A DNA stretch of 64,000 nt from Dactylellina haptotyla (Eukaryota > Ascomycota > Orbiliomycetes > Orbiliales > Orbiliaceae), in the NCBI GenBank assembly GCA_031310005.1, contig CM062384.1, forward strand, positions 124,001 through 188,000, written 5' to 3'. Every line of letters begins with the position of its first letter. Position 1 is the stretch's first letter. Shown here piece after piece: positions 45,852 through 58,228 of the stretch. The notes below the pieces were generated by a model, which did not search any database, had not been told where the DNA came from, and saw only the letters and a program-made list of their open reading frames with translations. Position numbers and translations under genes: made by a program.

Positions 45852-48800
45852 AGTTCCTGCTTTCTCAGATAAAAGTACTTCAAGTGTGATTCCAGCTGAT
45901 AGGTGAACGGCCAATCATTCGCCGCCTTCTAGAGGCTGCGATATCCCGTGAGAGAAACTATATCCGAGAGAGTATGCGAGAGCTGCAGGCTGTGCGAGCT
46001 GGAGTTTAGTTTAGTTTTATTTCCCAAGGAGGTTGCAATTGCAGTGCGCGCTCGGTGTCGTCCGCTGCGTTGAGGTGTTGTGATGTCCGCGGGTGGGTTT
46101 TGGTTGGCTGGTTCCGTTCAAAGTCAAGTTGGTGCAGGCATCAGCTGGAGGTGAATGTTTTAGAGAACAGGCTGGATTCGAGTCCCAGTCGACGCGCGAA
46201 ATGAGTAAGAAAGTCGGGACCCCGCTGTCGAACTGATGGACCCCGATGAGATCGAGAAGATCGAGAATTATTCAAGAGATCGGAAAAAAATGACGAAGGG
46301 GAGCTGGTAAACAAAAGCCTTTAAGAGACTCAAACTGGCAAAGAATTGCTCTGATCCGGCCTGTCTATTGCGGACCCGGTTCCCTGGCTTACTGCCCACT
46401 CGATAAAACGCAGATTGCTATATCCCTTGGTTCCCTGGATTCCGATGCAGTGGCCACTCCAAAGTTATCACCACCAACGTCTCCTGGATTGAATGCCAAT
46501 TTCAGAATAGAAACTTCTGGGAATGGCAAGCGTACGGCTGGTGGTATCGACTCGCAGGAATTATATATATAGTGTGATAAACCAATGCAAAATATTCGTA
46601 ATCTCGACAGAAAAAAAGGAAGGGCGTGTGGTCGTTAAGAATTCGCAGAAGGTCGTTTGGGCATAAAAAAGAAAACTTGTAGTTATTTTCAAGCTGCTGT
46701 TTTTTTGTTTGCTCGGGTCGGTTCTTCAGACCGTCCTATACGAGGAATACCTTGTCACCGCAGCTGTCCCTTTGGACGTTTCCCCGGTCGTCAATTCGGA
46801 TCTCCCGTAAACCGTTTTATGCCTTGCGTTTGACACTTTCGGGGTCCCTTCAGGGCCTTCAGGGTCGTCAGGGCAATTCAATATTTCAGAGAGCAGCCCA
46901 GCTATCGCCTCGGTTCTTGCCAGCCGCTCTGAGAATGTCGAAGCGAATGTCGCCCCTTGCAGCTGACTTACTCTAGACTCGAGACAGGTCTGGCCAATTG
47001 TAAAACAACACAATTGTCTCGAAATTCCAGCAAGTTAATGCCCAGCTGTCGGTTTTGTTGGCACAGGATGATGGCTGAAATGCTTATGGATTCCTACAAG
47101 CAGGCGCGAAGGGGTTGTTGTGCGAACAGAAGTCGGTTGCTGAGATGAGCGATGCGGCTTATGCGTGTTTATAAGCCGTGCGACAAAAGGTAGACAAAGA
47201 AACTGGAAAACGTCGAAAAGAAACCCGAATCGAGAGACCAACTCAAATATTGTTTCAAAAAATATTCGGGTTGACGTTTAAACGCTTTATGTCGAGTATT
47301 ATCGATGTCTATATCGGATTCCTCTTTCAGGACAGTATCGCAATCAATCAATCGTCAAGAATCGCGCTTGTTGGAAGAAAATCAAGTCATGGTGTGAGGT
47401 CGAGATCCAAGGTATATATCGATGTTGGCTCTCCGATATGTTTGAAGGCAGAAATGTTGGATGATGTTGTTATCGACGATGATGACAAAATCAAAAAAAT
47501 CAGCCTGCGATTTAAGATTGGAGAGAATGCACCTGGATGTGTGGGACTTTAAGTCGTTTCTATTATCTTGAAGGATGGATGCCGTCAGATCGTTTTTGGG
47601 CAGGACCGGTTCGCAAATCGCATAGTAATCGACTGCGGGTTTTCCAGGCTTGGGTTATAGCTCGAAAAGCCACGGCACCATGCACGGTTTTCCAACCTGT
47701 TCAGTCCTTGCGCAAATCTCTCGGGTGGGCTTCGTTTCTTTTTCGCGAAGCCAAGGGATTTATAACGTAACACCACCCAAAAGAGCAAATAACCAAAAAA
47801 ACAAAATTCTGCGTCAACCTGGAGGCAAGTGTTGTCCACGATTGTATTCGCGGGTATAAGCTTGTATTAGTAGAGAGTACCAGGGTTAAAAAAAAACTAG
47901 ACCGCTTGAAGTTTTTGCCGTTGGTTACCCAAATGCTGTTTGTTTTCCTGCGACGTTTTGCTATGAGCTGCGAATCGAATCCATGGTTCACCTTCTATAG
48001 AACTTAGGAAGCACCTTTGAAAAATATATGGCACCAACGAAAAGAGCAGGACCTCACCCATCGTCAAGGGTATGTTCGATGGCTCTCTATTTTATACGAG
48101 GAAGAAACGTAAAAAGTTTTCATATTTCTTCGGAAGTACCCTGAACCTAGCCCCTCCACAATTCATCCTGCCCGCAAGTGAACCCGAGATATTTTTTCGT
48201 GGACTTGCATCTCGTGAAAGTGTTGGGGTACCCCAGGTTGCCCCATAGAAGTGGATCATGAACAATCTTTCTCATTGGTCTGTCAAAGACAACGTTTGCC
48301 CATAGTTTGTTTTTCTCGATTTTCGAAAACCTGGTGTTATGTACCGAGAGTGACATGCGGCCCTTGAAAAAGAAACCATCTTCGCTGCAGGTCAAAGGAA
48401 GTCCCAGTTCCAGCCGGCTGGTCGACAGACTCTGTGCATCTGCCTCCAGGAAACCGTCCCCACCCAGCTTCGTCTCGCGGCTTCGATACATGGACAAATG
48501 GAATGTTTATGCCGGCTTAATTGGCGAGCAGATTTCAGGAGACCTGAACGGGACGTCTGAACGCAGAAATGGCGCTCGCAAGAGTAGATATCTGTCGCAT
48601 GAAGCCCAAGGCAGAACATAGGCAGGCGATGCATTCAACTGATATCAAAGGGTCGGCTTACATCAGACCTAAGCGGCGTTCGCGATTGAAATCGTTTTGG
48701 AACAATGCAAAGTATTCCGATAGCATCATAGGTTGAAAGACAGAGCACGTCAATGTATTTCCCTGTCTCTTCCTAGGCAGTAGATCGACTTCGCATGAAC

Positions 48801-51800
48801 GAATCCAAAAGAAGGTAGATTCGTGCTCTTTTGCAAACATGCTTACTCGAGTGCATCGCAGATACATCTACCTGGAGGTTATCGTTTGGTAAAAAGTCCT
48901 CATCGGACAGGTCCTAAGGTAGCCCCAACATCGTGCGCACAGATACAGGAACGGGATTGCAGGGAGCTCGACAGCGAGTCAAAAAACGGTTGGCTAGTGG
49001 TGGCCTCAAAATGACGACTTGGGAGTTTGTTTGGTGTGGGAAAAGAGCCGACGCCCGCGCTGCCTAAGCTGGCTCCGGATCCGTATCGGCAAAGCATAAA
49101 GCTGATAGAGCACAACCGAGTCGCGTGGTCTGAAGGTCAACTCCGCCAACTTCGAAAGTTGTCCAAGTGTGAATAGGAATTATTCAACTCTGTCCATCCA
49201 CACTACAATTTTCTACTTTGGACAGAAAAATACCCCTCCACATTAAATCGTCATATGATCCGATCTTTTCCGTTTGCGAGAAGCCGGGTGCTAAAGTCTG
49301 GAACCGCCACATGGCATACTCAAGTAATATGTGGTTAGAGGACCGAGACACATCGTGAGATTTGTCCCATCCACTTCGTTCCGTGGCAGAGATATATTGC
49401 CAGTTTCAGTGTTTTTCGTGCTTTTGTTCTAGACTTGGGGTATTCTGCGATTCGCTAAACGACGGCATCTGGTAGACGCACTTTCCCCTGAGTCCGTCGA
49501 TATTCGTTGTCGACACGGCTCGAAACTCCCTTCGAACGTAGGGAACTTGGCCCTTTTGCATACAGTAGCAGTTCCTGCAGAGTCTGGTCGCACAGATTCA
49601 CCCCATCGAGCTGTCGAGTTTCGGTTTTCCCGCAAATTTGTCCTCTAACTCGGTTTGAATTTCATCTCAACCATACATTTCCGAAGGCAACAACGCCTCC
49701 CCGCAAAGTGGGGCGCGCCACCAAAACTTTTCGAGTGCTTCCCCGCTCCCTTTTTCGTTACATCTCAAAAAGCAAAATATGCAGGCGGTGTCACGTCCCA
49801 AAGGCTGCGTCCGGCATGCCGTCGGCATAACACCACAAGAACTCAGTGCACGGTGTATCTGCGCGCATAAGTTTGAACGAGAAAAAAAGGCATGACAATA
49901 GCAATAAAGCCGAAGAATCTAGATGACAAAGCTCGTAAAGTAACAGAAATGACAGAAGCGACAGAAGTGTTGCGCTGTGACTTGCGCACACCATGTTCTA
50001 TCGGCCTTCGCCACAGAGCAAAGGGCCAGAATACCGGTCCACTCATTTTTTATTACTCGATTATCTGGACAAGTATTGAAACACCCCTTTCAAACCGTGA
50101 TATGGCCCACTTGGTATATTCACGATCGCGGAACAACATCGACTAATTCCGTGCCGTGAAGGAAATCGATGCTGCTAAGATTAAAATTCATAAAGTCGAG
50201 CGACGGCACACCTTATAATTCACCGCCCTTATCTCATGCAGGTCCCAAGGAAAATTCTAAATCGGTTAACCTTATGGATCGCGGGACGAGAGTGTGTGCA
50301 TATAAAAGTCAGCTTTTTTCAACGGCGTGAACATGTTGGAGGTGCTTTAAAGCCCTATATCGCACGGTATTAACCCATTTATAGCTGCCAACTAGCATGG
50401 AAAAAATAGTGATCTTCATTAGAACTCCCAACTTCAGCAATGAAGCTCAGAACTGGTGAATAGCCGGTGACCATCACCCTCCGCGGCGACCTTTTCCTTG
50501 GAGTTCGAGCAAACTGCTCCCCTTTTTGTTTCTTGCACACGAATGATGAATTAATAGTGATTCCAGTTGACAGGGACCCCGACCCTTGGTGCACTTCAGT
50601 GCGCTCCCCCTAAACGAGACTTGGCACCGTCCTGTCAATTTTCACCGCCCAAATGGGGACAATTCTCAACACAATCCCTGAGTCGCTCTGCGGCGAGTTA
50701 ATTGCCTGCCAACAAAACTTCGACATGAGAGCCAGCTACTAAACTCCAACAAAAGTTCATCTACATTAGTTTGACGTCTAAGTTTGTATTCACAAAAGGG
50801 GCATCCCGCATTGGCGGCTTTGATCTCATCGGGGTCATGTGCTCAGGTGGGGAAGACGGGATACAATAGATTATTATCCTGAGAGATTGTGACAATAATA
50901 ATAGCAGCACACTTTTGATTCTTTCTGATACGTGATATAGCTTTTTTATTATGCATCTGCGGTTAAATCCGATAACTACCCACTCACGTTGCTCAGATAA
51001 AAGCTCAAGTCAGCTATGATCGTCTTTACTTTAAGAACGCCAGGGGTTTCTCACGAGTTAGGCTAATAGCGAGTGAATCTTTCCGAAACTTGGGGTCAGC
51101 GTTCTTTTCGCATGGATTGAATGGAAAAACACAACTTCCGACCTGTTTCTCTGAATAGTTTGTTCGTTGTTGATCTGTTGATCTCCGCTGACGTTTTTCG
51201 CTTCGGCGATTTTAAACCCATGTTGGTTAAGGAGCGTGTTGGGCTTAATGCTTCAATAAACAATCAGATCTTTAATAGTTGTAAAGACTTAATATTTCGA
51301 GGATCATGTCTAGATTTGAGTGATTGCTTTAAGGTCGAGCTATGAGTTACGTGCCTAGGCAGAGAATGATATCACAGTCAATCACATCAATCTTCTGGCG
51401 AGATCGGAAATATTTCTATATATAAATATCTCATCGCCGACTTGTCTTTCGATATTCAATTCTTGATATGAGATTATCGTTTTTGTTTCGTCATCAGAAC
51501 TTCTTGTGAAGATCAGAATATGCCCAAGGAAAAATCTGAGAATAGCAAAACTGACATCAAGCTTTAATCACATAAGCATTCCGATACATCATTCTCTAAC
51601 TATAGAAATCCTGTACTAAATTTTATAAAAACCATCCGACTTTTTTGAATACACTCCGCATTATATTTTCTGACTGCTTTTGTAATTTGAAGAAAGCTCT
51701 TGCATTGATAGACAAAGTCAATGTGTCCCCACACAGATGGTTTACGAGAGAATATCCCCATGAGATCATCAACATGATAAGTAGTAACTACCTAGCTACT

Positions 51801-52089
51801 CGAGGTCCCAACAGTATTTTTTGGTGGTAATAAGGTATGCTTCTGTACATTCAACGAACTTATCATTTCAGTTAGCTAGTTGTATCCTGTAATTATCCAG
51901 AAATCCCTCAGTATTCGCTATAAACCGGGCCGTGTGCTTTTCACGATATTTAATAGCCCAAGCCACGAATACTCAGCTGGCAAGGCATATTCCGTTCTCC
52001 ACCGCCCAGCACCAAAATAGAACCTCAAAATCTCTATGCTTCTCAGCCCGATACTCTCTCCCTTCATATCTCTCTATTCGCTCACCAAA
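45852..52089. other. 6-kb gene-poor tract
   Basis: No supported gene in about 6.2 kb, the longest gap in the window. Frames of 60-125 codons occur on both strands, but they overlap, mostly begin with non-ATG codons and show no domain pattern. The first few hundred bases should hold the promoter of the sugar transporter. Short internal repeats of CAGGG/CTTCAGGG type occur near 46848-46875. The part from about 50150 is AT-rich and may include decayed DNA beyond the aminotransferase pseudogene. No transposon ends or reverse-transcriptase motifs were recognised. Confidence 0.5.
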
Positions 52090-53233
52090 ATTCTCTGTCA
52101 TAAGCTTCCAGCCCCTGTTAACCACATATATTACAGAGCGTCATATTTCTCACACAGTTTATTCGATTCCATTCTCATATTGCCCGCAGCCGATTTTGCG
52201 TTCCGGCTGATATTTCCAACACCATACACCCCGCCCTCATAGCGGACACAATAATTATTATTGATTGTCCCCGGATGGCTGAAGACTTTATCTCTACCGC
52301 TCCTCTAATCAAAGAGCTCCATTATTCTATTCTTCCCCCCCGAATCAACCAAAAATCATCCCTCCATCTACATGTAGTTATTTGCCTCACGTTGTCGTAT
52401 CCGGCTGTATGTCATGGTAGGCCTGTAATCCTACACGGTGAAGTCTATCCGTCATAACTTTGCCAGAGATCAGAACCGCGCCGGCGGCATCCACAAGATC
52501 CCATAGGGCTTTTGAAAGCTTAGAGAACCCGGATAAAACTTGCATGCACCTGCATTTGCTCCGCGATTCTGGCGACCGGGTCACAGCTCCCCACTGAATT
52601 CTTCCTAGAGTAATCTAGCAATTGGAGAGGGATATTCAGTGGCGAAGGTGCTTCCGTTGATATTAACGAAAATAAAGAGCCGTGGTATGCGCCGGCGAAC
52701 ACCAAAATTTGTGGTATATTTTCATACTATTGGATATGTCTGAATTTGTGGATCTTGATTATATATCTTTATTAATACCCGTTTTGTCCCGATGATAAGT
52801 TTTGCGACCGCAATAGCCATCAAATTGGCCTCCGTACCGCTATTGGTAAACTGATACATGTCCATATTGAACCATTCATATATTTCCTTGGCCGGTTTCC
52901 ATTCCAAATGGCTGACGTTGCCGTATCCTCATCCGTCCTCCGTGACATTTTTGATGGTGTTTTTTGATCCTGCCGCTTCATTGACCAAATGACCTGCGGT
53001 GTATTCATATAAAACGTTGATATATTCCTTCCCATTTGCTCAGTAGAGGCTTACCCCTCGGTCAGAAAAGAGGGTAAATGGAACGGAGGGGCGTAGATTA
53101 CCAAACGAGTGTTTCCGCCTGTGAGATACAGAAACGCAGTTTCATGATGGGATTTAAACATTGGGTTAGAAGATGAGTAATCTTCGATAGTAGACGTTAT
53201 GGCATCGGTAAGGAGCTCGTGCATGGTGGTCAT
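52090..53233 (-). pseudogene. decayed class-III PLP aminotransferase (glutamate-1-semialdehyde aminomutase-like)
   Basis: Minus-strand fragments in several frames follow the family in the right order: an N-terminal piece from an ATG at 53233 (TGGNTRLVIYAPPF), a YINVLYEYTAGHL piece, MYQFTNSGTEANLMAIAVAK (PLP-phosphate site), VFAGAYHGSLFS, ALWDLVDAAGAVLIS...VMTDRL...GLQAYHDIQPD, and FSHPGTINNN. In-frame stops interrupt it, for example a TGA near 52930 and two close stops after the IQPDTTT piece. At least one frame change lies near 53055. The normally conserved Asp before VMT is Gly here, and the LGKYLGGG segment is broken. Intact relatives are about 430-460 residues. Some frame changes could be introns, but the stops and lost residues show it is not functional. 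Confidence 0.8.
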
Positions 53234-53642
53234 GGCGCTCAATGCGAATTCTAAACCTGCAGATTACGCGTTCTATCTTTTAGTTCTCACGGGTCCGGTC
53301 GGATAAGATTCTAGATTTTCTGGAACCGAGTACAAGGGGTCGCATTCGAGTTTGAGCCTGTAAGGCGATTCTAATCGATGCATGCAGTAGTGAAGAGGGG
53401 TAGTTTTAGTGATCATGATGTCAAGGTGTTCTGCAAACGGCGGGCGTCGCGGCGCCCAGGAACAACACGGTCCCTTGTTATATTTTTAGAAGATCTGGTT
53501 CCTCGGTCCGTACAGGGGAATCAGATTCACGACTAGATAAAGCCTTGAAAGTCCCAGAGTGTTTGCTAATGATCTTTGATATGAAATATTGTGCATATGA
53601 AATAGAGTGGGCTATTTGAAATATCATATATAAATTGAAAAG
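53234..53642. other. spacer between pseudogene and small gene
   Basis: About 400 nt, no feature recognised. It would contain the promoter of the plus-strand gene at 53643. Confidence 0.4.
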
Positions 53643-54160
53643 ATGCAGAACAACATTCTCCTCCCGAATAGCAACACGGCCCCGTTGACGGGGATGTCCC
53701 GTTCTGAGGATGCAAAACCCGATCACCACCACGACATACCAGAGAATGACCCTCACTTTCTAGATTCTAGTTTCAAACGCGGCCTGATAAAGCTCGGACG
53801 CAAGGTCGGGATTGTTGAAAAGGCAAGTAGTTCAGCTGGCTTTACATCCTAGAATTTGATCGATCTATTACCCTTGATTTGCCTTTCGGCTTACTGACGG
53901 GGGAGATATGCGCCCTCTATCAGCCCAGAAAGTTATCAGTAACACAACAGCTGCTGGCGGAGAACCCTGTTCTGCAATCTCAACACCCTGGAGGGAAGAA
54001 ACGCAAAGAGTCGGTATCGACCCGGTCCAACAGTCACCCTGAAAATCGAGCTGAGCGGTCGGTTTTCTACGAGGATCTGCCGAACGCGCCCATGACCGAG
54101 CAGTCACTGCGAAAGGATAACGAAGACGCCCGAGTCAGAAGGATGTCGATGCAAGGGTAG
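53643..54160 (+). CDS. small basic hypothetical protein with a GC-AG intron
   Basis: Two exons, 53643-53822 and 53924-54160, give 138 residues. The donor is AAG|GCAAGT, the standard form of a GC-AG intron, and a TTACTGAC-type branch site lies about 27 nt before the acceptor (CTATCAG). Splicing joins FKRGLIKLGRKVGIVEK to PRKLSVTQQLLAENP in frame. The second half is charged and ends RRMSMQG. No signal peptide or membrane segment is seen. The family is not recognised. Two abutting ATG-to-stop and open frames with this junction are better than chance, but RNA support is needed to be sure. Confidence 0.5.
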
Positions 54161-56232
54161 CATCTGGGTATTCTGAATGTCCATTTTTGGGAACTTTTCC
54201 TGTCGAAAACATTGGAAGGAAAAGGAGCTATTCTTATACACAACACGCTGGCGTTTACGTTCACGTCGAAATGATCTGTTTGAAGGCTGACACGATAGCG
54301 TGCGGTCGATGATGCCTAAGCTAAGGCGGCTCTAGAGAGAACGAGTCGTGTGTGCCTAAAGTCAACTTTTATCTTGTTTCCTGCGGGTCGTGTTCGGGCT
54401 GATCATTTTTTGTCGGCATAGGATGGTTTAACAAAATTGCCGCATGTATGTTGTTGGCACGAAACGAACTGTTTATCTGCATGCATGGCTGGGTTTATTG
54501 TGTTATATCTTTTGACTGCTGACGTTCTGAAGTGTAAAATGCACAGGTTTTGTTGGATTGAGGAAAATACACGCGCATGTGGGCACAACATGCACGCGGG
54601 TTCCTAGGGGTTCTGTGAACCGTTCGTTCCATCCCGAGTGAAATATGTCAATATTAGACTGTGTCATTGGAGTTTCTGGCAGGTATAGGCGGGAGGTACC
54701 TCCAAGTATACAACAAGCTGCCAGGATGATGGCGCGAAAGGATTTGAAATGCGATGAGATGGGTAGCTGCGAACGAATACGGCGAATATATAGGATTTAT
54801 CGGTGTGATTTGATATGTTGGTGGAGGGGAGCCTGGCGAGCGAGAGTGATAATAAACTCAAAAGGGTCCTGTGGTTGGCAATCACGGGTGGGAGGCCAAA
54901 GCTAGCACAGACATGACCCTACAGTGTATCCTATATTGAGGAATTTTGTTGGAATCTGATCAATTGATACGATGGCGACTGATTAGGCGGATTCACCGCG
55001 GGGTTGGGAGAGTACGAATGGAAGAGATGGACTGTATGATGTACACATGGCAACCTCGGGGCTCCCATGCTCTACTGTTCACTTGGTCCACATGGTAACG
55101 CAGTCACGATAAATTGTTGTTCCTTGCCGCATCGGTAGACGATGCAATAGTTAAACAGACTCCCCCCCTGCCAGACCACGATATTGTAGCAATATTAGAA
55201 AAGGGGCATAGAGAATATATCCCAGTGGTTTCAGCAAAGGGCTGGAGAACAGCTGCTATTGTTGATAATTATATGATGCATTTTCTGCTTTATTTTCTTC
55301 AGCGGGATATAGGGTTTCTGTCTGTATCGTTAGTAGCCGGCTAGCCGATATCGCCGCGTCATCTTCAATTTGCTTAATTTCCACCACTGAAACCTGTCCG
55401 TTGGAAGGATGATTTTTGAGGATAGGCGAAGCACAATTTACATGAATTAAATGTAAATAGGACCAAAATAAAATAGAGTTCCTGGTATTAATTAACTGGA
55501 ATAGCGTGCAAATTTATCTGGCAGCTCACAGCTACGGCCAGCTAACACTGGCTCCTTGTCACCAGGTGCCGTATCGAGCAGCCGGATTCGTTCGTTCCAG
55601 CGAAACTTGCGGGTTCAAATTTGAAAGTTATAGCGAATGGACGAGGATAATAATCGATAAGGACGGAGGGTCGGAGCTTATTGGGCTCTGGCGTACCTAC
55701 ATTGTTTGATGAGCTTACGTAGTCGCCTCTTGGCACCCAGCTCGGACAGCGAGAGCAAGCGATGTCTTGTCGATGCTTGATGCTCTTGAGCGAGTGGTCT
55801 GCCAATAGCATGTCGATGCTGTCTGCACAGGTCTGCAAGCCGGATGGCTTGGCGGGGCTGGCCTTGCAACTGAGTCTGAGAACAGCGCGCGGGCTTTCCT
55901 GGCGCCGACTGGAGGGCTGTGGGACCGGCCTTAACGTTCGGATTCGGGGATCTGGCTCTTTTCGTTCGATCGTTTGAGAATAACGTTCACGTCATGTAGA
56001 CGGGATATTGCAATCGTTAAGGATGTGCGGGTGGGTCCCCTCCGTCTGCCCCCATTCCGCCCATCTGCAGCAGATATCTGCCAGGCTTACGCAGCCTCTC
56101 GCTCTGCCGCTGGGCCCCGTCCAGACGCATTTACTGACCGCTCTGCTGTTTAAATAGAAATATCGAATGCAGACAGCCAGCAGGTCGTCCTGGATTCCTA
56201 CCGGAACGCATTGGATGTAACAAGTGACAAAA
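54161..56232. other. gene-poor tract
   Basis: About 2 kb with only short overlapping frames. No recognisable protein. The last 200 nt should be the promoter of the FAS1 gene. Confidence 0.5.
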
Positions 56233-58228
56233 ATGAAGGTCTCGATTCTGCTGCTGCCCGCCGCCGCGGTGTTGGGTGCCGCCCTTCTCGTTGTCCCGGA
56301 CGAGCCTCTGCCTCACCTCAACGTCAAAAAGGTCGGCTTCACCGACCGCCAGGCCCCGATCACCTCCGAGGACAAGACCGAGAGCCATATCGTCGACTCC
56401 GAGAAGCCTCATCATGACGGAGAGCCGTGCCACAAGAAGCACCGCGGTGGTCTTCGTCCCGAATTCGTGCTTCGGAAGCACCATCGCGACAACCACAACA
56501 ACAACTTCTTCGACGGCCCCCACGTCGACCTGGCCAGCCTCGAGGGCTTCCATGCGACCGCGTTTGACGCGCCCGAACTGGGCCATTTTGGCCTAGACCC
56601 CCTCGGCGCATTCTACGACTTCTATCGCACTCCCGGAGAGCATCACCACCACCGTCGTCCTCATCATTCTCCTCCTCATCCTTACGAGGAGGATCCCCAT
56701 TTCGAACACGGCGAGGACTGGCCTCCAAAGCCTCCATCGTGGCCTCCAAAGGTGCCCGGACACCCCGGTGATATCCCGGAGAGACCACCACAATGGCCTC
56801 CAAGAAAGCCAGGTGAGCCAGGAGAGCCGGGCCATGACCTGCCTGAATGGCCTCCAAGGCCAACTGGAGCCCCTCCTCACGGGCCTCCCCATGAGCCTCC
56901 TGAAGGGCCGCCAGATGGTCCTCGACCACCACCACACCACGGACCACCAAAGTGGTCACCAAAGCCTCCAGGCCATCCAGGAAAGCCAGGACACCCAGGA
57001 CCACCAAAACGTCCACATCACCCGCCCCCCCGCTGGCATCACAGACACAACGAGACCATCTGGGAGCTAATCTCAAAGTCCAACTACACCACCAAGTTTG
57101 CCAAGGCTATCTCTGAGTTTGAAGACATCGTTTCCATCCTCAATGGCACTGTTGCAAACTACACTTTGTTCGTGCCAACCGACAAGGCATTCGAGAAGTT
57201 CAAGAAAGCCCCCAAGGACTGGAAGCCACCCAAGGAGTTTATCAAGAAAGTCCTGACCTATCACTTCACCTCCGAGCCCTATCCAATTTTCAAATTGTTG
57301 CTTTCTCACACCATCCCATCTGCTTTGGATGCACCGAGCTTGGGAGGACCTCAGAGACTCCGTGTTGGCCTCGGCCCTGGCGGTCTCCGTGTCAACTTTT
57401 ATAGCCGCGTCGTCGCTGGTAATATCGTACGTACCCGCCCCATATTTACACCCTACAGTGCAGAAATCCACTAACAATAGCAACATATAGTTCGCGAGCA
57501 ATGGTATCATTCATGGAGTGGATTCTATCCTCTTCCCCCCACCCAAGATGTCTCAAATCATCAGCTTCTTCCCCAGTCAATTCAGCACCCTCCGTCTCGC
57601 TGCCCATCTCACCAACCTAACCTCTGAGGTGCCAAAGACTTTTACCGGTGCTACTCTCTTCGCTCCTCCAAACGAAGCCTTCCAGAAGCTCGGGCCGAGG
57701 ATTAACGCCTTCCTCTTCTCTCCATGGGGCAGAAAGTACCTGAAGGCTCTTCTCAAGTACCACATCGTCCTGAACGAGACTTTGTACTCTGATGCCTACT
57801 ATCACCCAACCGCTGAAACGAAGGACTCCAAGCCAGGTCACTTCCCAAGAATCCCCAAGGGTCATTACCACGTCGACCTCCCGACACTCCTCACTGGCAA
57901 ACACCTCAGCATTGATATCTCGCGCTTCGGTGGCCTGATCAAGATGATCATTAACGGTTTGTCGGCCGTCAAGGTCGAAGATGGTATTGCGAAAGACGGA
58001 GTCATCCAAGTTGTCAGCAATATCTTGATCCCGCCAAAGCAGCCACCAACCGAAGGATTCCAAACCGCGGAGGCTAAGGCAGAATTTGAAGATAAGGCGG
58101 AGATGGAAGATATGTATGGTATGACCGTTGAAGAATTTGTAGAGAGGTTCAAAGGTCTCGTTGATGAAGATGATGTAGTCGAGGGAGAGTACAAAGAGGA
58201 GGATGTTATCACCATGTGGGATAGCTAA
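56233..58228 (+). CDS. secreted His/Pro-rich protein with two fasciclin (FAS1) domains
   Basis: Two exons, 56233-57426 and 57491-58228, encode 643 residues. The start is the ATG at 56233; an upstream in-frame GTG is not used. A signal peptide (MKVSILLLPAAAVLGAALLV) is followed by a His-rich acidic segment. A Pro/His/Gly region at about 140-275 has collagen-like GEPGEPG and HPGKPGHPGPP runs and WPPK/WPPR repeats. The first FAS1 domain (about 280-410) has YTLFVPTDKAFEKF and the YH motif TYHFTSEPY. The second (about 410-580) has GATLFAPPNEAFQKL and KYHIVLNETLYS. The tail is acidic. FAS1 domains mediate adhesion at cell surfaces. The His-rich stretch could bind metal or act as a spacer through the wall. 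There is no GPI signal, so it is probably secreted. Confidence 0.93.
56640..57050 (+). repeat. Pro/His/Gly-coding repetitive segment
   Basis: Low-complexity coding repeat inside the FAS1 gene. Units such as WPPK, PPHGPP and GHPGKP recur with imperfect spacing, encoded by CCA/CCT-GGA/CAC-rich DNA. Confidence 0.7.

Noticed and set aside
46726-47013. Minus-strand frame with protein-like composition (FSERLARTEAIAGLLSEIL)
   Set aside because: It begins with TTG, no ATG exon or donor found, and the plus strand is also open. Could be an exon, but evidence is too thin.
47178-47552. 124-codon plus-strand frame
   Set aside because: It starts with GTG, is Lys/Arg/Asp-rich without a pattern, and lies in the gene-poor tract.
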